A DNA stretch of 6,660 nt. Origin: Bacteroidota bacterium. GTDB taxonomy: Bacteria; Bacteroidota; Bacteroidia; Chitinophagales; Chitinophagaceae. Each line of letters begins with the position of its first letter. The stretch's first letter is position 1. Below are positions 1-4,972 of the stretch, one piece after another. The notes under the pieces are model-generated. The model had not been told where the DNA came from. It saw nothing but the letters and a program-made list of their open reading frames with translations, and did no database searches. Both the position numbers and the translations under genes were made by a program. The stretch is from contig JAEYVW010000270.1 in the NCBI GenBank assembly GCA_023429365.1, positions 1 through 6,660 of the forward strand, in the 5' to 3' direction.

Positions 1-635
1 GGGAAAGCATAAGGAAGTTTGTCGACATGTTCCCAGGGCGAAAGGATCATCGAAGCCACCAGTATACCCAACCCGATACCTATTGGGACAATAAAGTTTT
101 TAAACCGAAGCCCAAGCCAGTATTGTATGGCAACTATACCCAACAGCGAAACAAATGTTTTGAAATTCAGTTTGAGCAACATCATCCATCCAATACTCTT
201 ATCCAAAAAGGTATATTTCGGGTAAATCAAATTAGATATCACACCCGCCAGCACCATCAGCACATTGAACATTATAAAAAGAAACACGACCATCATCAGT
301 ATCGAGGCATACTTTGAAAAAAAGATATTCCCGGTCGACTGGGGTGATGCGAAAACCTGTTTCCAGGTATTGTTCTTAAACTCTATCTGCGGGATCAGGC
401 TGCAGATCAGGATCACAAACATCGGTAGCAGGAACGCTGAAAATGCCTGGTAGCCCTGGACAAAATGCAGGTCCCATGGGTTTGATTCGAAGCGGGCATA
501 GTTCTTTTCCGGCTTTAATGTATAGATCAGGAAGAAAATAAGCGGTATCACGGCTGATCCCAGCAAACTCAGCCAGAAAGACGCACTTCTCCGGGTTTTG
601 ATTATTTCTGCCTTAGTGGATATTATAAAACTCAT
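1..635 (-). CDS. ABC-2 type permease, lantibiotic-immunity (LanE/MutE)-like, 3' end beyond the window
   Basis: This is the membrane subunit that should pair with ATPase 2. The minus-strand frame opens with ATG at 635-633 and stays open for 211 codons to the left edge, so the C-terminus is missing. The N-terminus is typical of ABC-2 permeases: a short basic amphipathic start (EIIKTRRSASFW, residues 10-21), then TM1 at about 20-40. Further membrane segments lie at about 64-82, 110-133, 158-175 and 181-198. The cytoplasmic motif IEFKNNTWKQVFASP (84-98) between TM2 and TM3, and the later LRFKNFIVPIGIG, are patterns I associate with the MutE/EpiE/SpaG immunity permeases. The start overlaps the ATPase 2 stop as ATGA, so translation is probably coupled. 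The family assignment is from remembered motifs. The substrate is unknown; export or clearance of an antimicrobial peptide or other envelope-active compound is inference. Confidence 0.88.
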   Translation of the reverse strand, partial: MSFIISTKAEIIKTRRSASFWLSLLGSAVIPLIFFLIYTLKPEKNYARFESNPWDLHFVQGYQAFSAFLLPMFVILICSLIPQIEFKNNTWKQVFASPQSTGNIFFSKYASILMMVVFLFIMFNVLMVLAGVISNLIYPKYTFLDKSIGWMMLLKLNFKTFVSLLGIVAIQYWLGLRFKNFIVPIGIGLGILVASMILSPWEHVDKLPYAF

Positions 636-1543
636 GGATTAACAGATGTGATGTCAAGAAATAATTGTTCTAGATCGTTTTGTTGCGGATGTAATGCATA
701 AACACTCAGCCCGCTTTGTACAAGCACTTTATTAATGCCTGCGGTTTGTTCCCTGCTTTCGAATGGGAGTGTTAGTTTTCCATTTACCGATTTGACCTGG
801 TAGGATTCCAGTAATCTTGCAGCCGATACATTATCGTTGGTTTCGATCTCAAGGGAGGTTTGCCTTGTTTTCATCTGTTGCAATTCGGTCAACGGCCCCT
901 GGAAAAGCATTTTTCCTTTGTGTATGATGCCAACATGTGTCGCCATTCTCTCCACTTCATTGAGGATATGGCTGGATACGATTACAGTTGTGCCATGTTC
1001 TACGTTCAGCTTGCGAATTAGTTCTCTTGTCTCAATGATACCGTTTGGATCAAGTCCGTTGGTGGGTTCATCCAATATCAACAATTCCGGCTGGTGCAAA
1101 AGGGCTATCGCAATAGAAAGTCTTTGTTTCATGCCCAGCGAAAACTGCCTGGCCTTCTTTTTCCCGGTCTGGTCAAGGCCTACGATCTTCAACACTTCAT
1201 CGATACGACTTTTATCCACTTTATAAACCAGGCGATATATTTCGAGATTTTCTTTAGCTGTAAGATGCAGGTAAAGCGAGGGTTGTTCGATCAGGGAACC
1301 GAGCCGCTTCAGGATCTCGATCCGATGTGAATTAAAATCCTTTCCAAATATGCGGAGCCTGCCCTGCTGGTTTTTCAACAAGCCAAGTAACAATCGCAGT
1401 GTCGTTGTTTTCCCCGCGCCATTGGGGCCCAAAAAACCATAGATGCTTCCTTTCGGCACCACCAGGTTGATATCATCCAATGTCTTTGTGCCATTGCGAA
1501 AGGAAAAATTCAGGTTGGTGGTTTCAATAACCGGGGTATGCAT
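632..1543 (-). CDS. ABC transporter ATP-binding protein, BcrA/LanF type (ATPase 2)
   Basis: This 303-residue protein is the cytoplasmic ATPase that should power the overlapping permease. All nucleotide-binding motifs are visible: Walker A GPNGAGKTT (39-47), signature FSLGMKQRL (134-142), Walker B LLILDEP (154-160), D-loop GLDPNG (163-168) and H-loop SSH with His192. The Q-loop position reads SLIEQPSLY (83-91). By family alignment, Glu86 stands where most ABC ATPases have Gln, the E-loop variant described for lantibiotic-immunity LanF proteins. The motif order and the roughly 300-residue length fit the bacitracin/lantibiotic resistance branch (BcrA, LanF). Residues from about 210 form the accessory C-terminal region usual in that branch. 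The gene lies 31 bp after the GIN-like gene, and its TGA shares bases with the permease ATG. It looks intact and active. The transported compound is not indicated by the sequence. Confidence 0.95.
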   Translation of the reverse strand: MHTPVIETTNLNFSFRNGTKTLDDINLVVPKGSIYGFLGPNGAGKTTTLRLLLGLLKNQQGRLRIFGKDFNSHRIEILKRLGSLIEQPSLYLHLTAKENLEIYRLVYKVDKSRIDEVLKIVGLDQTGKKKARQFSLGMKQRLSIAIALLHQPELLILDEPTNGLDPNGIIETRELIRKLNVEHGTTVIVSSHILNEVERMATHVGIIHKGKMLFQGPLTELQQMKTRQTSLEIETNDNVSAARLLESYQVKSVNGKLTLPFESREQTAGINKVLVQSGLSVYALHPQQNDLEQLFLDITSVNP

Positions 1544-1574
1544 AATGATTATTTTAATTCGTTAGTCACGTTTT

Positions 1575-2330
1575 CTATTGTACAACAGGCTGGTTCAGCT
1601 GCTTCAGGTAATGCCATCCCGCATTTACAGTGGAACTGTCAGAAAGAGTGCCCTGCAGACGGCTCACAATAGCCTGCGTGCTTATATTAAGTATGGATTT
1701 GCCAACTGCATCCACATTCATTTCTTTTATGTTCACTTCTTTGCCGATGAACAGGCCACCGTTTTCGACCCTGGCGGAAAGGTTATTCATCACAATGGGC
1801 TTTCTGCCACGTCTCGGTTGATATTCCTCGTCATCTGGCGCACCCATGTTCAACTGGCTCGTGCCCTTCAAATCCAGGCTTAAGTTTTTAGTACCCGTTG
1901 AATCGAAAGAAAGCAGGTTGATTTCCGTATTTTCTGCCTCCATTTGCTCCAGGTCAGGAAGTGCAAGGTTTAAATAAACGTCACTATTAGAATCCTTACC
2001 CGTGCCTGCGGTACTGATATATCGAATGACCAGTACATCGCCTTCGCGATGCAGGCTGATACTGTCGCTTTGCCCCTTGTAGTAACGATATGACGCGGAA
2101 TCAGCCTGGCTAAAGTTCACTTTGAACCTTGCTTCAGCAGGAGCAACAATCCTGATCGCTTTCAGCGCTTCGGTCTTACCGGTTTCCCAGTTATTATACT
2201 CAAACGAGTCACGGCTTATCATCCTGAAATCATCATTCCTGATCTTGCTTTTAAATGACATAAAAATCATAGCCGGAACCAGGAAGACGACCAGGAAAAA
2301 GCCAGCTAATATTTTGGTGCTAGTGTTCAT
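1575..2330 (-). CDS. Membrane-anchored GIN/DUF2807-like envelope protein
   Basis: This is a 251-residue protein of unknown biochemical role. I chose the ATG at 2330-2328, giving MNTSTKILAGFF. An in-frame ATG at 2380-2376 would add 16 residues but lies inside the upstream regulator gene, and the downstream start puts a hydrophobic anchor right at the N-terminus. One TM or signal-anchor segment spans about 7-25, followed by basic residues. The rest is hydrophilic and rich in Ser, Asn, Asp and alternating hydrophobics, with repeats such as LSLDLKGTSQLNMG and SRLQGTLSDSSTVNA. This looks like a right-handed beta-helix as in the DUF2807 (GIN, putative auto-transporter adhesin head) family. That assignment rests on pattern only. 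It sits 16 bp after the GntR gene and 31 bp before ATPase 2, so it is probably co-expressed with the transporter and located in the periplasm or on the cell surface. A sensory or accessory envelope role is speculation. Confidence 0.78.
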   Translation of the reverse strand: MNTSTKILAGFFLVVFLVPAMIFMSFKSKIRNDDFRMISRDSFEYNNWETGKTEALKAIRIVAPAEARFKVNFSQADSASYRYYKGQSDSISLHREGDVLVIRYISTAGTGKDSNSDVYLNLALPDLEQMEAENTEINLLSFDSTGTKNLSLDLKGTSQLNMGAPDDEEYQPRRGRKPIVMNNLSARVENGGLFIGKEVNIKEMNVDAVGKSILNISTQAIVSRLQGTLSDSSTVNAGWHYLKQLNQPVVQ

Positions 2331-2346
2331 GAAAACGTATTTATAA

Positions 2347-2721
2347 TTAAGCGGCGTAATTTTTTTTGAACTTTTCAAACCTTGTCTTCAGGTCTTCGAT
2401 CTCTATTCCAAGCATGTGCATGATGCGGAAGACAGCAGGCATTTCCTTTTCGGTAAATTCGTTTTTACGATAAGCCATTGCATTCTGAAGGCCATTTTCT
2501 GTAATAAAATAGCCGATTCCGCGCTTATCGTAAATAATCTCCTGTTGCTTTAGGAATTCGTAGGTGCGGGCCACCGTATTGGGGTTCACTTCCAGTTGAA
2601 CCGCCAGTTCCCTTACACTGGGGATTTTGGTTTCAGCCAGCCATTCCTTGAGCAATACTTTTTCGCACACGTAGTCAGCGATCTGTAAGTAAATGGCCTG
2701 TCCGCTATTATTAAATTGCAT
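2347..2721 (-). CDS. GntR-family transcriptional regulator, YtrA subfamily
   Basis: This 124-residue DNA-binding regulator has a winged helix-turn-helix over about residues 8-75. It carries the YtrA/GntR hallmarks: AIYLQIADYV at the start, KIPSVRELAVQLEVNPNTV (32-50), a recognition helix around 46-57 (NPNTVARTYEFL) and the wing DKRGIGYFI (65-73). Only about 50 residues follow the wing, too few for the large effector domains of FadR, HutC or MocR types, which is diagnostic of the short YtrA subfamily. YtrA proteins usually repress the ABC transporter operon that encodes them and respond to cell-envelope stress. Here the gene is the fourth in the operon, between two ABC modules, rather than first. 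A palindrome overlapping the operon promoter (4787-4810) is its likely operator. The effector is unknown. Confidence 0.93.
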   Translation of the reverse strand: MQFNNSGQAIYLQIADYVCEKVLLKEWLAETKIPSVRELAVQLEVNPNTVARTYEFLKQQEIIYDKRGIGYFITENGLQNAMAYRKNEFTEKEMPAVFRIMHMLGIEIEDLKTRFEKFKKNYAA

Positions 2722-2774
2722 AATGCATTTTTTTCAATTCACTAATTGTTTTGAATCTTCCGTTAATATCCATG

Positions 2775-3587
2775 TCAGACCTGTTTTTCTTTTAGCCTGA
2801 ACCAGGCAACAACCCAGAATACCGGTGCCCAAATAAACCTTGTGGAGTATTCGAGCAGGTTTTTTATAAATGGTGAAAGCTCATAACTTTTATAGGTGGA
2901 GGCCATGGGGTTGTCAGTATCAATCGCCACGATCCTTGAACCCTGCCATGCCAGGTTCGAACCGAAAGAGTTGCCGGAATACAATTCCGAGATATAATAC
3001 ACAAACAGGAAAATAAGCAGGGCACCGATGATGGTGGTGATCACAAAAGAATATTTTGAGAAATAAACCGATCCCATGATATAAAAAGCCTGAACTGCAA
3101 AAAAACCACACATGGTGTTAAACATCATTTCACCAAAGCCACCACTAAAGTCCGACTGCCGGTAAGTATATTTTGACGGGAACCGGTATACCAGGTCATT
3201 GATATAAAAATCGGCTGCTGTTTTCACCAGGAAGAAACAAGCGCAATAAATCAATGTAAACACGATGGTGGTATAAAATATAACCGTGATCAGTTTCTCG
3301 AGGTGGCTTGCCGGAAAGCTAAGCCAGTAGGTACCCTTCGGCTTTTCACCCAGCATATTAAACGACATGCTCGCAAAAACAGCACCTGTAATGAAAATAC
3401 CTCCAATAAAGATCAGGTAAGCGATATCCTCATGGAAGTTGTTCCCATCTGTCAATACCCAAAAGGTAAACACCAGTCCCATCAACCCCAATAAGGCTAG
3501 AGCGGAGAAAAAATAGAGCCTGGAATTTTCAAACCAGTGTTTCCGGATAAGCTGGATCAATCGGGAGAAACTGAAAGTCGTTGTCAT
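2775..3587 (-). CDS. ABC-2 type permease-like integral membrane protein (partner of ATPase 1)
   Basis: This 270-residue polytopic membrane protein has about six predicted TM segments: 24-45, 55-76, 100-121, 155-175, 180-199 and 251-265. A short cytoplasmic N-terminus (FSRLIQLIRKHWFENSR) precedes TM1. The loop after TM2 contains KGTYWLSFPASHLEK (84-98), a P-A-S-x-x-E-K motif I recognise from Bacteroidota ABC-2 permeases, probably part of the coupling region with the ATPase. Size and topology fit a single-domain permease that would work as a homodimer with ATPase 1. It starts 30 bp after the small hybrid gene and ends 53 bp before the regulator gene. No catalytic residues are expected. No sequence feature gives the substrate. 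The first ~45 residues resemble those of the small protein encoded just upstream. Confidence 0.85.
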   Translation of the reverse strand: MTTTFSFSRLIQLIRKHWFENSRLYFFSALALLGLMGLVFTFWVLTDGNNFHEDIAYLIFIGGIFITGAVFASMSFNMLGEKPKGTYWLSFPASHLEKLITVIFYTTIVFTLIYCACFFLVKTAADFYINDLVYRFPSKYTYRQSDFSGGFGEMMFNTMCGFFAVQAFYIMGSVYFSKYSFVITTIIGALLIFLFVYYISELYSGNSFGSNLAWQGSRIVAIDTDNPMASTYKSYELSPFIKNLLEYSTRFIWAPVFWVVAWFRLKEKQV

Positions 3588-3617
3588 ATCAATAATAGGT
3601 TTATGAACTGCTATTCT

Positions 3618-3896
3618 TTATTGTAAAATTGAACGGATCGGGTCAGCGCTGGTAACGATTCTTTCATACCGCAGAGCAGAAGCTTTTTGCTTTTCTTCTT
3701 TGGACATTTCGGTACGGATGATCTCCCTTTCTCCGGCAGCATTCTGATCTGCACGATCAGAGGCGGTCAGGAAAAAAGTAAAGAGCATAGCCAGCAACAA
3801 CAGCAGTGTCAGCGGTGACAACAAAGCGGGCTTCAGGCCATCATTGTTATTCCTGGTTTGTCGCAGGATCCTGGAAGAATTAAAAGCGGTAGTCAT
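3618..3896 (-). CDS. Small one-TM protein, apparent permease/ATPase hybrid remnant
   Basis: This is a 92-residue hypothetical protein with no domain I recognise. I chose ATG 3896-3894 (MTTAFNSSRIL). A longer frame reaching 4010 would overlap the end of ATPase 1, and its extra N-terminus is not protein-like. One TM segment lies at about 24-44, followed by a charged helical tail. The start MTTAFNSSR, then R15 and an LFTF motif at 38-41, parallels the permease downstream (MTTTFSFSR, R15, VFTF at 39-42). The tail YERIVTSADPIRSILQ (77-92) parallels the last residues of ATPase 1, YKAIVTNGEAIRSVFQ. The DNA around both ends is also similar. I read it as the in-frame scar of a lost second ATPase-permease copy. 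It could instead be a real small accessory protein. The open frame, conventional start and snug operon spacing suggest it is still translated. Confidence 0.7.
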   Translation of the reverse strand: MTTAFNSSRILRQTRNNNDGLKPALLSPLTLLLLLAMLFTFFLTASDRADQNAAGEREIIRTEMSKEEKQKASALRYERIVTSADPIRSILQ

Positions 3897-3911
3897 GAGT
3901 GATAATTTTAT

Positions 3912-3929
3912 AGGTTGAACAGGTTGAAT
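3912..3929. repeat. Two-copy 9-bp direct repeat in the ATPase 1 / small gene spacer
   Basis: The plus strand reads AGGTTGAAC then AGGTTGAAT, two copies in tandem differing at the last base. They fill part of the 46-bp gap between ATPase 1 and the small hybrid gene. A partial echo of the unit (AGG, then a GAAC a few bases on) is seen in the next spacer at about 3597-3609. It is short enough to be chance or replication slippage. Confidence 0.5.
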
Positions 3930-3942
3930 GGTCAATGGTTTT

Positions 3943-4773
3943 TTATTGGAATACGGAGCGGATCGCCTCCCCGTTTGTAACAATAGCTTTGTACAACATT
4001 TCGAGATCAAGTTTACCTTCTTCGTTGTCCATATTCTCGGTGATGATGGCGCTACCTTTCAGCGATTCTTCACGGTAAAGAGCCGATCTAACTTCAGCGC
4101 TATCGAAGGAAATCCGGAAACTGAGTTTGGAAGTGATGCGATCAACCGTCTGATCAAAAAGTATACGGCCTTCATCTATGATAGTAATACGATCGATCAG
4201 GCTTTCCATGTCTTTTACCTGGTGTGTACAAATGATGATACACTTATTATCATCGATCGCACCAGCGATCACTTTCCTGAATTGGCTTTTACTCATTATA
4301 TCGAGGCCATTGGTGGGCTCATCCATCAGCAAAAGCGAGGTATTGCATGCCAGTCCAAAACTGATCAGGGCTTTTTTCTTCTGGCCATAGCTCATCTGCT
4401 GCAACTTATTATCGGCTGGTATGTCAAATTCTTTGAGGTAACCTTCAAACTGGGCGTGGTCAAACTTTGGGTAAAAAGGCGCGTTGCAGGCCACAAACTT
4501 TTCAATAGAAACGTTGGGGAGGTAAAACTCCTCAGGAACCATAAACAATTCCCGTAGAAATTCAGGGTTTCTTACACCCGGAACAAAGTCCAACACCTTT
4601 ACATCGCCCTGGTCGGGAAACAGAAGACCCGAGATATTACGGAGCAGGGTGGTTTTACCCGTACCATTTTTACCGAGTAAACCATAGATATGCCCGGCCT
4701 GTAAAGAAAGACTCAGGCCATTAAAGACCTTTTTCTTTTTATAAGCAAAATGGAGGTTTTGGATCGCGATCAT
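3943..4773 (-). CDS. ABC transporter ATP-binding protein, CcmA/YtrB-like (ATPase 1)
   Basis: This is the first gene of the minus-strand operon, a 276-residue cytoplasmic ATPase. Motifs in order: Walker A GKNGTGKTT (34-42), a Q-loop region FMVPEEFYLP (77-86) with Glu81 where Gln is usual, signature SYGQKKK (127-133), Walker B LLLMDEP (146-152), D-loop GLD (155-157) and His183 in CTHQ as the H-loop. The signature departs from LSGGQ but keeps the Ser, Gly and Gln, as in YtrB-like proteins. Residues from about 205 form a C-terminal accessory region ending in YKAIVTNGEAIRSVFQ. It should energise the membrane protein encoded at 3587-2775, from which it is separated by the small hybrid gene. It is clearly different from ATPase 2, so the operon holds two distinct ABC modules. 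The start ATG at 4773-4771 lies about 35 nt below the predicted transcription start. Confidence 0.94.
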   Translation of the reverse strand: MIAIQNLHFAYKKKKVFNGLSLSLQAGHIYGLLGKNGTGKTTLLRNISGLLFPDQGDVKVLDFVPGVRNPEFLRELFMVPEEFYLPNVSIEKFVACNAPFYPKFDHAQFEGYLKEFDIPADNKLQQMSYGQKKKALISFGLACNTSLLLMDEPTNGLDIMSKSQFRKVIAGAIDDNKCIIICTHQVKDMESLIDRITIIDEGRILFDQTVDRITSKLSFRISFDSAEVRSALYREESLKGSAIITENMDNEEGKLDLEMLYKAIVTNGEAIRSVFQ

Positions 4774-4786
4774 GCTTTATTGTTTT

Positions 4787-4810
4787 AGTGTACTATTGTA
4801 GTAGTACAGT
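4787..4810. promoter_or_regulatory. Palindromic operator candidate for the YtrA-type regulator
   Basis: The plus strand has TGTACTA (4789-4795) and TAGTACA (4802-4808), a perfect 7-bp inverted repeat around the 6-bp spacer TTGTAG. Extending each arm to AGTGTACTA and TAGTACAGT gives 8 of 9 pairs. The site begins just below the -7 box of the ABC operon promoter and covers the expected transcription start, a position that suits repression. From memory, B. subtilis YtrA recognises AGTGTA-N13-TACACT; here AGTGTA-N12-TACAGT is seen. Assignment to the GntR protein encoded at 2721-2347 is inference from co-location and operator resemblance. Confidence 0.65.
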
Positions 4811-4811
4811 A

Positions 4812-4842
4812 CAAATATATACAGGATTTTTAAATTCCCCAA
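4812..4842 (-). promoter_or_regulatory. Bacteroidota-type promoter of the ABC operon
   Basis: On the minus strand a -33 TTG (4842-4840) is followed by 20 bp and then TATATTTG (4819-4812). This fits the Bacteroidota sigma-ABfr consensus TTG ... TAnnTTTG with standard spacing. A run of eight A (minus strand, 4850-4843) directly upstream could act as an UP-like element. Transcription should start near 4805-4808, inside the palindrome, giving a leader of about 35 nt before ATPase 1. Confidence 0.72.
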
Positions 4843-4890
4843 TTTTTTTTCGCCCCATTGGCCATTCTTCCGGGGTGCTGCTGGAAAAAA

Positions 4891-4966
4891 TTGAATTTTT
4901 AATTGTTTCTCAATACATTGCACGCCTAAATCCAATAATGGATAGAAATTTTATTTTGTAATTTTG
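4891..4966 (+). promoter_or_regulatory. Possible maeB promoter region
   Basis: Two incomplete matches to the Bacteroidota promoter are present. TTG at 4891-4893, 20 bp, then TACATTG at 4914-4920 has good spacing but a -7 box one T short. TAATTTTG at 4959-4966 is a full TAnnTTTG match but lacks a TTG at the right distance and would give an almost leaderless mRNA. I cannot choose between them. Confidence 0.35.
4930..4943. repeat. Short inverted repeat upstream of maeB
   Basis: ATCCA (4930-4934), ATAA, TGGAT (4939-4943) is a perfect 5-bp inverted repeat with a 4-bp loop, 29 bp before the maeB start. It could be a regulator site or a weak leader hairpin. It is short enough to occur by chance in such AT-rich DNA. 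Confidence 0.3.
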
Positions 4967-4972
4967 CGGTCC

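Noticed and set aside
19..453. Plus-strand open frames near the left edge
   Set aside because: They are antisense to the ABC-2 permease, whose minus-strand frame is open from 635 to the window edge with coherent TM segments and family motifs.
837..1330. Plus-strand open frames opposite ATPase 2
   Set aside because: They lie antisense to a complete, motif-rich ATPase and give Cys/Ser-rich translations without family resemblance.
2717..2727. Perfect small palindrome TGCAT-A-ATGCA over the GntR start codon
   Set aside because: It is only 5 bp per arm, and I see no promoter in the 53-bp gap before the gene, so an internal operator is not supported. It may be chance.
3928..4557. A 209-codon plus-strand open frame across the ATPase 1 gene
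   Set aside because: It is antisense to a gene with all ABC ATPase motifs. Its translation has no recognisable domain, and no promoter or conserved context supports it. It is a codon-structure shadow.
4852..4877. GCCCC ... GGGGT pairing as a possible terminator or hairpin
   Set aside because: The arms are about 5 bp with a loop of some 15 bases and no T run follows on the plus strand. It lies between two divergent genes, where a terminator is not expected.
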